From the NCBI GenBank assembly GCA_015067925.1, contig SVLN01000001.1, positions 54,585-118,584 on the forward strand: a stretch of DNA of 64,000 nucleotides. Direction: 5' to 3'. The first letter of the stretch is position 1. Every line of letters begins with the position of its first letter. The notes beneath the pieces were generated by a model, which saw nothing but the letters and a program-made list of their open reading frames with translations, had not been told where the DNA came from and did not search any database. The position numbers and the translations under genes were made by a program. Shown here in pieces: positions 51,213 through 60,112 of this stretch. Origin of the DNA: Oscillospiraceae bacterium (GTDB lineage: Bacteria > Bacillota > Clostridia > Oscillospirales > Oscillospiraceae).

Positions 51213-52517
51213 TTACACGCCGTAGACCAGCCAGATATAGATATAGGCCGGAACAATAGCAGCCAGAGTAAAGGGAATGCCGATTTTAAAGAAATCGGAG
51301 TTCTTCACATCGTAGCCTTCTTTGCGCAGAATGCCGATGCCGGTAATATTGGCAGAAGCACCGATGGGCGTGATGTTGCCGCCCAGAGTCGCGCCGGACA
51401 ACAGGCCGAAGAACAGCGGAATGCCAACAAGGCTTGCATCCACACCCAGTCCGGGAGCCATCTGGGCAGCCAGGCCCGCAATGACGGGGATCATAGTGGC
51501 AACATACGGGATGTTATCAATGAAGGCGGAAATCAGGACAGAGGCCCAGACAATGATGGTATACATCATAAACAGGTTGCCGCCGCCCAGGTTGGCCAGC
51601 AGACCGGCCAGCGCATCAATCACGCCCTCATGGGTGATACCGCCAATCATCAGGAACAGACCGGTCAGCAGGCCCAGAGTCTCAAAGTCGATGGCCTTCA
51701 GCGGGCCGGTAACGGCCTGGAAGCTCTTCTTCTTGAGGAAATTATAAACGAGACCCACAACCAGCAGGCTGCAGCAGATGATGCCGTTGATCTCTGCAGG
51801 CAGATTCCAGCTGTCGGGAGCAAAGGAAGCGCAGACCAGCAGGCCGATGGCGCCGAAGAGCAGCACGGTGGGAACCATGTCGTTGACCTCAGTCAGCTGA
51901 CCGCTCCTGGGAATGGCACCCTTGTCCTTGCGGAAAATAAAGTACACAATCACGGCGGACAGAACAGCGCCCAGCTCAACTGCGAAGAAGATGGAGAGCT
52001 TGCCCTGATACCAGAAGAACTCCATGAAGTTCATATCCAGCGCAGAACCCAGCATGATGGCAGTGGTGTCGCCAACCAGGGTTGCAGCACCCTGCAGGTT
52101 GGAGGAAACAGCAATGGAAATGATGAAAGGAACGGGGTTGGTCTTCAGCTTCTTACAGATCTCCAGGGCAACGGGAGCGACCATCAGGACGGTGGCAACG
52201 TTGTCAACAAAGGCGGAGATGACACCGGCGAAGAGGGACAGACAGACAGCCGCCCACTGGACGTTGGGAACCTTTTCCATAATCATGTCAGCCATGCGCT
52301 CGGGCATACGGCTGTCGATGAACAGCTGCACAAGACCCATAGTGCCACCGATCATCAGAAGGACGTTGAAGTCCAGGCTGCCGATGATATCGGAAACGGG
52401 CAGCATACCGGAAACAATAAAGATAATGCCGGATGCCAGGGCAATGTAAGGACGGTATTTGCTGAAGGTCAACATCAGTACATAAGTGGCCGCGAAGAGA
52501 ATAATTGCAGGTAACAT
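51213..52517 (-). CDS. ArsB/NhaD-type anion permease
   Basis: A 434-residue polytopic carrier of the ion-transporter superfamily, about 11-12 helices. Two inverted repeats each hold a re-entrant motif: SAFVDNVATVLMVAPVALEI and SAFIDNIPYVATMIPVIAGL; SSNLQGAATLVGDTTAIML and GATLGGNITPIGASANI are the matching second-half motifs. The DN(V/I)(A/P) pattern is typical of ArsB/P-protein/NhaD proteins. Substrate (arsenite, Na+/H+ or an organic anion) cannot be told; no ars operator or regulator is adjacent. Good promoter upstream. Confidence 0.87.
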   Translation of the reverse strand: MLPAIILFAATYVLMLTFSKYRPYIALASGIIFIVSGMLPVSDIIGSLDFNVLLMIGGTMGLVQLFIDSRMPERMADMIMEKVPNVQWAAVCLSLFAGVISAFVDNVATVLMVAPVALEICKKLKTNPVPFIISIAVSSNLQGAATLVGDTTAIMLGSALDMNFMEFFWYQGKLSIFFAVELGAVLSAVIVYFIFRKDKGAIPRSGQLTEVNDMVPTVLLFGAIGLLVCASFAPDSWNLPAEINGIICCSLLVVGLVYNFLKKKSFQAVTGPLKAIDFETLGLLTGLFLMIGGITHEGVIDALAGLLANLGGGNLFMMYTIIVWASVLISAFIDNIPYVATMIPVIAGLAAQMAPGLGVDASLVGIPLFFGLLSGATLGGNITPIGASANITGIGILRKEGYDVKNSDFFKIGIPFTLAAIVPAYIYIWLVYGV

Positions 52518-52588
52518 CTGTATATTTTCCTTTCGTTTGTTCTTTTCCGTTCAGTCATGGCATAAGCCACTGCATTCACACAAATTTC

Positions 52589-52617
52589 ATTATATCATCA
52601 CTTTGCTCTTGTTTAAA
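52589..52617 (-). promoter_or_regulatory. Promoter of the anion permease gene
   Basis: Minus strand TTTAAA (52612-52617), 17-base spacer, TATAAT (52589-52594), about 70 bases upstream of the start. Confidence 0.7.
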
Positions 52618-52699
52618 GGGTATTTTTGCTCAAAAAAAGAAAAGTTTTTCATTTGACTCTTCTTTTTATGGAGTCAGAATTCGTGATATGTGACACTGT

Positions 52700-53146
52700 T
52701 CAAAACACAAGTTCTTCCAAGATGTGTACAAAGGTTTGCAGGCCTTCCTTGTCTTGCTCAGAAAATCGCTCAAACCTCGGGCTGTCAATGTCCAGAACGC
52801 CGATGATTTCGCCATTCTTGCAGATGGGAACCACAATCTCGGAGTTGGACGCACCGTCGCAGGCAATATGTCCGGGAAATTCATGTACATTGGGAACCAA
52901 CTGTGTTTCGCCAATGGCAACGGCAGTGCCGCAGACTCCCTTTCCTACCGGAATCTCAATACAGGCAGGCTTACCCTGAAACGGTCCGAGAACCAGTTTC
53001 CCTTCCTTCATCAAATAAAACCCTGCCCAGTTGATCTCATCCAATTGGTCATAAAGCAGCGCCGAGGCGTTGGCAAGATTCGCGATTCTGTGAGGAACAC
53101 CCTCCACCAATGCCTTTAAGGCTGCGTGACATGCCGTATAATCCAT
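52700..53146 (-). CDS. Free methionine-(R)-sulfoxide reductase (GAF domain)
   Basis: A 148-residue GAF protein of the fRMsr type. NWAGFYLMKEGKLVLGPFQGKPACIEIPVGKGVCGTA and PGHIACDGASNSEIVVPI hold the three redox cysteines (ACIEI, GVCGT, IACD) known from YebR/fRMsr; GVLDIDSPRFERFSEQDKEGL closes the pocket. It reduces free Met-R-sulfoxide with thioredoxin. A TATAAT with TGA extension lies at 53178-53183 upstream on the minus strand. Confidence 0.92.
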   Translation of the reverse strand: MDYTACHAALKALVEGVPHRIANLANASALLYDQLDEINWAGFYLMKEGKLVLGPFQGKPACIEIPVGKGVCGTAVAIGETQLVPNVHEFPGHIACDGASNSEIVVPICKNGEIIGVLDIDSPRFERFSEQDKEGLQTFVHILEELVF

Positions 53147-53287
53147 AGTATTTCTCCTCTCGCACGAGTTTTTCGTTATTATATCAGCATTGCGCTATTT
53201 TTACCAGGCATTCTCCGAAAAAGCCTTACCAATTTGCCCTTTTCGTTTCATTCTCCGGATTTTCCTGGAAAATAAGCCGAGAAATCC

Positions 53288-53316
53288 TTGACGCAAGGTG
53301 CAAATCACCTTAAAAT
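53288..53316 (+). promoter_or_regulatory. Promoter with spacer operator, Gfo/Idh/MocA gene
   Basis: TTGACG (53288-53293), 17-base spacer, TAAAAT (53311-53316). The spacer itself holds a perfect inverted repeat AAGGTG-CAAAT-CACCTT (53295-53311), placed where a repressor would block polymerase. Confidence 0.65.
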
Positions 53317-53360
53317 ACTGTTGTATCAATCATCTTTTTTCCATCCGAAAGGAGAAGCAT

Positions 53361-54515
53361 ATGCTCGATTACCAATCGATCCGCCCCATGAAGACCGCTA
53401 TCGTCGGCTGCGGCGCCATCAGCGAAATCTTTTTCAAGAATTTCACCGAGCGGTTCCGGATCATCGATCTGGTTAAATGCTGCTCCAAGAGCGGCATTTC
53501 TGCCCAGCGCAAGGCAGAACAGTATAACGTGCAGTGCAGCACCCTGGACGAGATTCTGGCAGATCCCGAGATTGAACTTCTCGTTAACCTTACCCCTGCC
53601 TCGCAGCATTACCAGATCATCAAGGCGGGCCTTATGGCCGGAAAGCATGTCTACTCAGAGAAGATCTTCACTCCGTATCTGCACCAGACCCAGGAGCTGA
53701 TGCAGCTTGCCGCCGACAAAGGCCTTTACATCAGCGGTGAACCGGATCATTTCCTCGGTGCCGCATGGCAGTGCGCCCGGGAGTACATCGACGCCGGCAT
53801 TCTGGGTGAAGTGACCAGCATTGCAGCCTCCAGCTGCAATAACCGTGGCGGAGTTTCCGAACGTATGAGCTTTGTCAACGAGATCGCCGGTGGTGTGGCT
53901 TACGACTTTGGCATCTATCTCATCGCCTCCATGGTGGCTCTTCTGGGTCCTGCAAAGGAAGTCTGCGGCATCATGCGCAATCATGTTCCCTCACGTGTGC
54001 ATCGCAACCTGAGCCACAAGGACTTTGGTCAGGAATATCAGACGCCCAATGAGGATCAATTGGCTGCCTCTATTCTCTTTGAGAGCGGTGCTGTGGCAAC
54101 GCTGCACATGAACGGCAACACCCTGATGACCACAAAACCGTATTTTATGATTCACGGCTCCGATGGTTCCCTCTCCATGTCCAGCCCCGCCGAGTTCAGC
54201 GGTGATATGCTGCTCTACCGGGCCGCCAGCCGCGAACCGACGATGCTGACCCCCGCCCATGGCTTCTACCATGATTCCCGCGGTCTTGGCGCGGCAGATT
54301 TAGCCTGGGCAATTCGCCTCGGCCGCAACCCCCGGGTTTCCGCCGAATTTGTTCTGCATTGTCAGGAAATCATCCAGGGGATTGACGAAAGCTTCCAAAC
54401 CAAGCGTTTTTATGAGATGACCACCACCTGCGACCGCCCTGCGCCTCTGCCAAAGGGATATCTGGGCCGCAATGCGGTCTTCTCCTACGACGAGGAAGGC
54501 GCACTGGTGTTCTGA
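53361..54515 (+). CDS. Gfo/Idh/MocA-family oxidoreductase
   Basis: A 384-residue NAD(P)-dependent sugar-type dehydrogenase from ATG 53361 behind AAAGGAG. The Rossmann part has KTAIVGCGAISEIFFKNF (GxGxxx), LLVNLTPASQHYQIIKAGLMAGKHVYSEKIFTPYLHQ with the catalytic EK(P) motif as SEKIF; the C-terminal half has GGVAYDFGIYLIASMVALLG, matching the family's GGG/H..D box (His replaced by Ile context). It acts on a polyol or sugar, unknown which. It stands alone, between an operator-bearing promoter and a terminator shared with the GH2 gene. Confidence 0.87.
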   Translation: MLDYQSIRPMKTAIVGCGAISEIFFKNFTERFRIIDLVKCCSKSGISAQRKAEQYNVQCSTLDEILADPEIELLVNLTPASQHYQIIKAGLMAGKHVYSEKIFTPYLHQTQELMQLAADKGLYISGEPDHFLGAAWQCAREYIDAGILGEVTSIAASSCNNRGGVSERMSFVNEIAGGVAYDFGIYLIASMVALLGPAKEVCGIMRNHVPSRVHRNLSHKDFGQEYQTPNEDQLAASILFESGAVATLHMNGNTLMTTKPYFMIHGSDGSLSMSSPAEFSGDMLLYRAASREPTMLTPAHGFYHDSRGLGAADLAWAIRLGRNPRVSAEFVLHCQEIIQGIDESFQTKRFYEMTTTCDRPAPLPKGYLGRNAVFSYDEEGALVF

Positions 54516-54526
54516 TCTACCACAAT

Positions 54527-54552
54527 AAAAGGACGGCTTCTGCCGTCCTTTT
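54527..54552. terminator. Bidirectional terminator
   Basis: AAAAGGACGGC, TTCT, GCCGTCCTTTT between the convergent oxidoreductase and GH2 genes. Confidence 0.85.
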
Positions 54553-54554
54553 AT

Positions 54555-56276
54555 TTATGTCCTGATTTCATTCTGAAGCTGTTCTCCAATGGGTGCAAAT
54601 GCCTCGGCCTCCACCTTTTTGGCCCTTCTATCGAAGGTCAGAAGGCCGTTGATCTCATCCTCCACATCGGACACCTGAGTGTAAACAGTGGCGCACAGGC
54701 CCCTGGAAACCGCCGGAATGATCTGCTTCTGGTATAAGGTAATCAGCGCATCCTGATAGGATTGCTTGCTTTTAAAGGTACGGTAGCCGTAGCTTTGCGC
54801 CGGGTTGAACAAATGGCCCTCCACCGGAAGCGTATATCCACCGAACTCTGACAAGAACAGCGGTTTTGCTGTTTTCTTCGCCCGGAAGGGACGGAAATAG
54901 ACGTGCTCACTCTGCACGTCGCTCTTACGGCCGGAGAACCAGCCGGAAGTGCTGTCAATCCATCGCGTTGCATCCAATTCATGCAGCAAATCATATGCCT
55001 TGTCGCTTTCAAACTGGCCCCAGCCTTCATTAAAAATCGTCCAGCAGAAGATGCTTGGATGATTCTGAAGCTGCCGCACCGTCGCACGCATACCCTGCAG
55101 AAAGGCTTCTCTGCTCTGCGGATTCCGATGCAGCTGCCGATCACTGCGTCGTTTCAGGCCAACGGTCGGCAGCGCGGTATCCCGCAGGAAGTGATAGTCC
55201 GAGTTGTTCACCATATCCTGGAACACCACCATGCCCAGCCGGTCGCAGGCATAATAGAACGCCTCCGGCTCCACCTTGATGTGCTTGCGCAGCATATTAA
55301 AGCCAAGCTCCTTCATGGCCAGGATATCTTTTTCATAGCACGATGGATCCGCCGGGGTCATCAGGCCGTCGCTCCAGTAACCCTGATCCAGGATACCGTG
55401 GAAGAAATAAGGTTTTCCGTTCAGACAAAGACGCGCAAGGTCATTCACCGTTTCAACGGATAGGGTGCGCAGGGCGAAGTAACTATAAACCTGATCCTCT
55501 CCGGCTGTAATCTCACATTCATACAGGTAGGGATCCTCCGGCGACCAAAGCCTGGGTTCCGGGAGTTCCAGTTCCGCCATACCGTCAACCAAATCTGTAT
55601 GTAAGAGCCCGTTTGGAGTTCTGACCTGAACCTCGCCGTTGGGCAAATCCCCTTCGGCATGGATGCGAACACGTTTTTCCTCCGTCTCAAAGCGCAGATT
55701 CTTGATGTAGCGCTGTGGTACGGATTCCAGCCAGACGGTCTGCCAGATGCCGGAAGTAGGAGTGTACCACATGCCGCCGCGGTTGGCGGACTGTTTGCCG
55801 TAGGGATACACGCCGCAGCTCAATTGATCTAACGCACGAACCAGCAAGATATTCTCTTCCTGAAGCAGATCGGTGATCTCGAAGCAGAACGCCTCGTAGC
55901 CGCCTTTATGCTCCCCCAGAAACGAGCCATTGAGCCAGACAGCAGCAATCTGATCGACTGCACCAAAATGCAGAATCACCCGATCCTTGCGGAAGTTTTG
56001 CGGCAGAGAGAATTGCCTGCGATAATAAAGATACGCCTGCTCCGGTACCGCGCGGTGCACACCGGAAAGCAGCGTCTGGGGTGCAAATGGAACCAGGATC
56101 TTCTTCGAAAACACCTGTGGTGCCTGCTCTGACTTCGAAACGGCAAAGGCCCACTCCCCGTTCAGATTGAAAAAGGAATCTCTTCTCATCTGCGGCCGGG
56201 GATAATCCTGCCACGGTTGAGCGGATAACTGTTCTCCCTCAGAAGTGTATAGATTACAGAAAACCTTTTCTTTCAT
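54555..56276 (-). CDS. Glycoside hydrolase family 2 (beta-galactosidase/glucuronidase-like)
   Basis: A 573-residue GH2 enzyme with no signal peptide, so cytoplasmic. The jelly-roll N-domain has FFNLNGEWAFAV, FGAVDQIAAVWLNGSFLGEHKGGY; an Ig-like middle follows; the TIM barrel has LNMLRKHIKVEPEAFYYACDRLGMVVFQDM, acid/base Glu in FCWTIFNEGWGQ and nucleophile Glu in LFLSEFGGY. It is shorter than LacZ and close to beta-glucuronidase size, but the substrate is unclear. Its ATG overlaps the pucR-like stop by 4 bases. Confidence 0.87.
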   Translation of the reverse strand: MKEKVFCNLYTSEGEQLSAQPWQDYPRPQMRRDSFFNLNGEWAFAVSKSEQAPQVFSKKILVPFAPQTLLSGVHRAVPEQAYLYYRRQFSLPQNFRKDRVILHFGAVDQIAAVWLNGSFLGEHKGGYEAFCFEITDLLQEENILLVRALDQLSCGVYPYGKQSANRGGMWYTPTSGIWQTVWLESVPQRYIKNLRFETEEKRVRIHAEGDLPNGEVQVRTPNGLLHTDLVDGMAELELPEPRLWSPEDPYLYECEITAGEDQVYSYFALRTLSVETVNDLARLCLNGKPYFFHGILDQGYWSDGLMTPADPSCYEKDILAMKELGFNMLRKHIKVEPEAFYYACDRLGMVVFQDMVNNSDYHFLRDTALPTVGLKRRSDRQLHRNPQSREAFLQGMRATVRQLQNHPSIFCWTIFNEGWGQFESDKAYDLLHELDATRWIDSTSGWFSGRKSDVQSEHVYFRPFRAKKTAKPLFLSEFGGYTLPVEGHLFNPAQSYGYRTFKSKQSYQDALITLYQKQIIPAVSRGLCATVYTQVSDVEDEINGLLTFDRRAKKVEAEAFAPIGEQLQNEIRT

Positions 56277-57781
56277 TTCTTCTCTCCGTTTCTCTTCAGA
56301 TCCATCATGGCCTTTCCGGCCAGAATTTGCAGCAGCAAGCGAGTGTTTCCATCCGTCAGATTGAACTGATATCTGGCGCCAATTTTGTCGATGCGGTAAA
56401 TCACATTGTTGCGGTGCATGTGCAGGATACGGGAAACTGCCGTGGCATTGCAGTTGTTGGACAAGTACGTATGCAGGAGAACCAAATTGTTGCTCCCGGT
56501 GTTTTTGTCATCCTCCAACAGTTGAAGGAACGTTTCCGGACAGTACAATTCGAACGGATGCTCCGCGTAAAAACGATCAATCATATGGTCAACCAGAATA
56601 TCCTCATATGCCGCCGAAGTATCGCATGCAAAGCTCAGCGCCTCTGCCGCCTGCTGGCAGGCCATCTTCAGCGAGTGGAGGGAAAACAGATTCAAGCTGC
56701 ATCCAAATACCGCTCTCATAGCCTGCAGCTGCTGCAGGAGGCTTTTTTGCAGCGCAAGATCGTTCTCCGGGGTCTCCTGGCTGACTCCCATCAGCGCAAA
56801 AAGCTGATTTCTGTATCGGAAAAACCAAAATCGCGGAAAAAGTGCACGCAGCATCGTCATTTTCTCATCAACCGCTTCCGACGGTATGCCCAGATCAATG
56901 CAGGCAACCATAAAACGCTGATACCGGAACAACCCCAAGACAGAACAAATGCTGGTAAACTCACCGTCATCCGGTGCATCGATGATTTTGGAAAACAATT
57001 CGTCATGCAGATCCGTACTTTTACTGCTCAGCAGTCGAATGGAAGGGCCTGCCTCAATGCGCTGCATCAAGTGGATAATCATGTCAGAGAGACCCATGCG
57101 CTTCTTGTCACCATAATACAAACAGAAGTGCAGCACCACCACGCCATCCACACAGCAATCAGCAATCAGTACCCGCTGATTGCGAAGCACTTTTACAGCG
57201 CTGGAAATGGCTTTGGGCGATGAATAAGGCCGCTCTGCCGGATTCATGGAAAGCAGCTGGGTAAACAGGCCGCTGGGCGCACGGCCCGTTCGCAGGGTTT
57301 CGTAAAAAAATTGGTTTTCCTCTTCACTGACCGATCCACTGGATGCCAGCAAATAGAAGTTGGAATCCTGCAAAAAACACGGAGCTTTCAGAATCGGCAT
57401 ACTGCAATTGAGTAGTTCCTGCAGCGAGCCGTCGCGCAGCAATATCTCAGACAGTTCTCTGTCCCATTGCACCAGTTCTTCCTGTTTTTCCTGTAAATGG
57501 CTGAACACCGCAGTCACAGGCTTATCCGTGCGAATCACAAACTCACAGCATTCAACCTCAGTCTCCTGCATTGTAATCAGGCACAGCGCGCCCTCAACCT
57601 TGTTGTCAATCTGTGCATACATGGCCGCATCCAGAAGATACAAACTTCTGGAATCGAAACTGGTACCGGGATAATACACACGGATGCTTTTATACTTCCT
57701 TCCCATATCGGACGGAATTTTCAAGGGAATACAGCCGTATTCCTCAAAGAAATCCGTTAAAACGCCTGCTGTCAGTTGCAT
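56273..57781 (-). CDS. PucR-family transcriptional regulator
   Basis: A 502-residue regulator from ATG 57781 behind GGGAGGGGAC. The N-terminal half looks like a PucR ligand-sensing region with GAF-like stretches; the C-terminus is the PucR HTH: LLHTYLSNNCNATAVSRILHMHRNNVIYRIDKI. PucR proteins often activate amino-acid or purine catabolic genes divergent to them. Here it is co-transcribed with GH2 and divergent from a peptidase/amidohydrolase operon; the two promoters touch, so it is the likely regulator of that operon. Confidence 0.88.
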   Translation of the reverse strand: MQLTAGVLTDFFEEYGCIPLKIPSDMGRKYKSIRVYYPGTSFDSRSLYLLDAAMYAQIDNKVEGALCLITMQETEVECCEFVIRTDKPVTAVFSHLQEKQEELVQWDRELSEILLRDGSLQELLNCSMPILKAPCFLQDSNFYLLASSGSVSEEENQFFYETLRTGRAPSGLFTQLLSMNPAERPYSSPKAISSAVKVLRNQRVLIADCCVDGVVVLHFCLYYGDKKRMGLSDMIIHLMQRIEAGPSIRLLSSKSTDLHDELFSKIIDAPDDGEFTSICSVLGLFRYQRFMVACIDLGIPSEAVDEKMTMLRALFPRFWFFRYRNQLFALMGVSQETPENDLALQKSLLQQLQAMRAVFGCSLNLFSLHSLKMACQQAAEALSFACDTSAAYEDILVDHMIDRFYAEHPFELYCPETFLQLLEDDKNTGSNNLVLLHTYLSNNCNATAVSRILHMHRNNVIYRIDKIGARYQFNLTDGNTRLLLQILAGKAMMDLKRNGEKK

Positions 57782-57832
57782 TGGGCTGTCCCCTCCCTCG
57801 AATTGCACAAAGTGCACAATGCGCTTTTTTAC

Positions 57833-57889
57833 ATTATAGCAAAAAAGTGCGCAAAATCCAATGACAATCTTCCCTTCCGTTGATAAAAT
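57833..57889. promoter_or_regulatory. Touching divergent promoters of pucR-like and amidohydrolase genes
   Basis: Minus: TTGGAT (57856-57861), 17-base spacer, TATAAT (57833-57838), TGC extended. Plus: ATGACA (57861-57866), 17-base spacer, TAAAAT (57884-57889), TGA extended. The two -35 boxes share base 57861. Near direct repeats TGCACAAAG, TGCACAATG and TGCGCAAAA (57804-57856) lie beside the pucR side and may be regulator half-sites. Confidence 0.65.
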
Positions 57890-57956
57890 TGAAAATGGAA
57901 GATTACATACACACAAAACGGGCATCGAATTGCCCACAGAAAGGAGCAAGAATCGA

Positions 57957-59138
57957 ATGGATTTCAAAAAAGAAGCTGCCCAGCTTCAGGACTATATGGT
58001 TGCCTTCCGCCGTGAACTGCACATGTATCCCGAGCTGAGCCTCCAGGAGTTCGAAACCACCAATCGCATCGAACGCGAGCTGAACAAGCTGGGTCTGGAA
58101 TGCCGCCGCTTTGAGCCTGCCGGACTGATGGCAGAGATCAAGGGTGAAAAAGAAGGCAACGTCACCGTTGCGCTGCGCGCCGATATCGACGCTCTGCCCA
58201 TGACCGAGGAAACTGGTCTGGAGTTCGCCTCCAAGATCCCCGGCGTGATGCACGCCTGCGGCCACGATGGCCACACCGCTATGCTGCTGGGCGCTGCCCG
58301 CCTGCTGGTGGAGCACAAGGCCGACTTCGGCGGCACGGTTCGTCTGCTGTTCCAGCCGGGCGAAGAGTCCGGTAAGGGCGCGCAGACCATCATCGACCAG
58401 GGCGCAGGCGAAGGCGTGGACTACTTCTTCGGCATGCACGTCATGGAGTTCAACCCCGTGGGCATGTTCGCCGGCCGTTCCGGTCCTCAGATGGCCGGTG
58501 CTGAGAGCTTTAAGATCATCGTCAACGGTGCGGCCCATCACGCCGGTATGCCTCACCTCTCCGGCGGCGTGGATGCCACCCTGGCTGCCGCCGAGATCCT
58601 GATGGCTCTTCAGGGCGTCGTCTCCCGCAGAGTCGATCCCCTGGAAGGCGCTGTCGTTTCCGTCGGCACCCTGCATTCCGGCACCAGAAGCAACATCATC
58701 TCCGGCCATGCCGAGATGGAAGGCACCATCCGCTATCAGGCCCAGGCCGTTCGCGAGATCATCAAGACCCAGATGACCAAGCTGTCCAAGGGTATTGCTG
58801 AGGCTCACGGCGCTGAAGCCGAGATCGAATGGGGTCAGAATATTGATCCCGTCATCAATGACGAGTATGTTTACGAAGTTGCCCGCGAGGCCGCTCTGAA
58901 GATCGTCGACGATCCCAAGAACGTTCTGTGGGTCAAGGGCACCACCGGTGCCGAGGACTTCGGCTCCTATTCCCAGTGTGGCAAGGCCTGCTTCCTCACC
59001 GTTGGTACCAAGGGCAACGGCCCCGTATTCCCTGGCCACAGCCCGAAATTCAATATCAGTGAAGACGCCTTCCCCTATGGCGCCGCAATGCTGGCCCAGG
59101 TTGCCCTGGACCTTATGACTAAGGAGGTTACAAAATGA
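57957..59138 (+). CDS. M20-family amidohydrolase
   Basis: A 393-residue peptidase M20D enzyme from ATG 57957 behind AAAGGAGC. FRRELHMYPELSLQEFETT opens it; metal-site segments are ALRADIDALPMTEETGLEFAS, HACGHDGHTAMLLGAA and FQPGEESGKGAQTII; HAGMPHLSGGVD lies in the lid domain; TGAEDFGSYSQ near the end holds a metal/substrate residue. Relatives cleave N-acyl-amino acids, hippurate or indole-acetyl-amino acids. First gene of a three-gene operon with OCD- and M29-type enzymes; overlaps the next by 4 bases. High codon bias. Confidence 0.92.
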   Translation: MDFKKEAAQLQDYMVAFRRELHMYPELSLQEFETTNRIERELNKLGLECRRFEPAGLMAEIKGEKEGNVTVALRADIDALPMTEETGLEFASKIPGVMHACGHDGHTAMLLGAARLLVEHKADFGGTVRLLFQPGEESGKGAQTIIDQGAGEGVDYFFGMHVMEFNPVGMFAGRSGPQMAGAESFKIIVNGAAHHAGMPHLSGGVDATLAAAEILMALQGVVSRRVDPLEGAVVSVGTLHSGTRSNIISGHAEMEGTIRYQAQAVREIIKTQMTKLSKGIAEAHGAEAEIEWGQNIDPVINDEYVYEVAREAALKIVDDPKNVLWVKGTTGAEDFGSYSQCGKACFLTVGTKGNGPVFPGHSPKFNISEDAFPYGAAMLAQVALDLMTKEVTK

Positions 59139-60094
59139 GCACTACCGTACTGCTGACCAAAGCTGAAGTTGTCAACGCCCTGAAGAACTACCCCGAAATG
59201 ATCGAACTGCTGGAAAAGGCCCATGCCGAGCTGTCTGAAGGTTCCCTGAAGACCCTGCCCCGCAACGCCATCTTCCTGCCCAGCCGCATCATCATGGCCC
59301 AGATGCCCGCTTCCATTCCCAGCCTGGGTGTCGCCGGCACCAAGATCGCCATGTTCGGCGGTGCTCAGGGCCAGAGTGCCATTCTGCTCTTCGACGCAGA
59401 GTGCGGCGCCCTGAAGGCCATCGTGGCAGCCGAACCCATCACCGTGCTGCGTACCGCTGCCACCTCCGCCGCTGCCACCAATGTACTGGCCCGCAAGGAC
59501 GCTGAGGTTCTGTGTCTGCTGGGTGCCGGCAACCAGGCCGTTGGCCATGCCGAAGCCATCTGCGCCATCCGTCCCATTAAGGAGATCCGCGTATGGAGCA
59601 TCGACGAGCCCTCTGCAAACCTGGGTGTGGAAAAGATCTCCGCCCTGTGCCCCAACGCAAAGGTTACCGCTTACCTCGATGCCGAGGCCGCTGTCCGCGG
59701 CGCCGATGTCGTCTGCACCGTTACCAAGGCCAGAGAGCCCATCCTTCAGGGCGAGTGGCTCAAGCCCGGCGCTCATGTCAATGCTGTCGGCGCTGTTTCC
59801 GCCATGGGTCGTGAGCTGTCCACCTCCGTTCTGACCAACGGCAAGGTCTATGTCGACCAGATGGAGACCTGCATGGGTACCGCAGGCGATCTGCTGATCC
59901 CCATCAAAGAGGGCGAATACTCCCAGGATCAGATCGTTGGCGAACTGGGCGCTGCCATCAACGGCACCGTTCCCGGCCGTGAGAACGATGAAGAAATCAC
60001 CGTCTTCGAGTCCGTTGGTCTGGGCTGCCAGGACGTGGTTGCTGCTTACATCGCAGTAAAGAACGCTGAACCTGTCCACACCATCGAGTTCTAA
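59135..60094 (+). CDS. Ornithine cyclodeaminase/mu-crystallin family protein
   Basis: A 319-residue NAD(P)-dependent imine-type enzyme. RNAIFLPSRIIMAQMPASIPSLGVAGTKIAMFGG is the substrate half; ITVLRTAATSAAATNVLARKDAEVLCLLGAGNQAVGHAEAICAI holds the dinucleotide motif GAGNQA; GAHVNAVGAVSAMGRELS follows. Members act as ornithine cyclodeaminase, alanine dehydrogenase or ketimine reductase. The operon with an M20 hydrolase and M29 aminopeptidase fits use of an amino acid freed from a conjugate; exact reaction unknown. Confidence 0.9.
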   Translation: MSTTVLLTKAEVVNALKNYPEMIELLEKAHAELSEGSLKTLPRNAIFLPSRIIMAQMPASIPSLGVAGTKIAMFGGAQGQSAILLFDAECGALKAIVAAEPITVLRTAATSAAATNVLARKDAEVLCLLGAGNQAVGHAEAICAIRPIKEIRVWSIDEPSANLGVEKISALCPNAKVTAYLDAEAAVRGADVVCTVTKAREPILQGEWLKPGAHVNAVGAVSAMGRELSTSVLTNGKVYVDQMETCMGTAGDLLIPIKEGEYSQDQIVGELGAAINGTVPGRENDEEITVFESVGLGCQDVVAAYIAVKNAEPVHTIEF

Positions 60095-60112
60095 TCCGGG
60101 AGGAGCAATACC

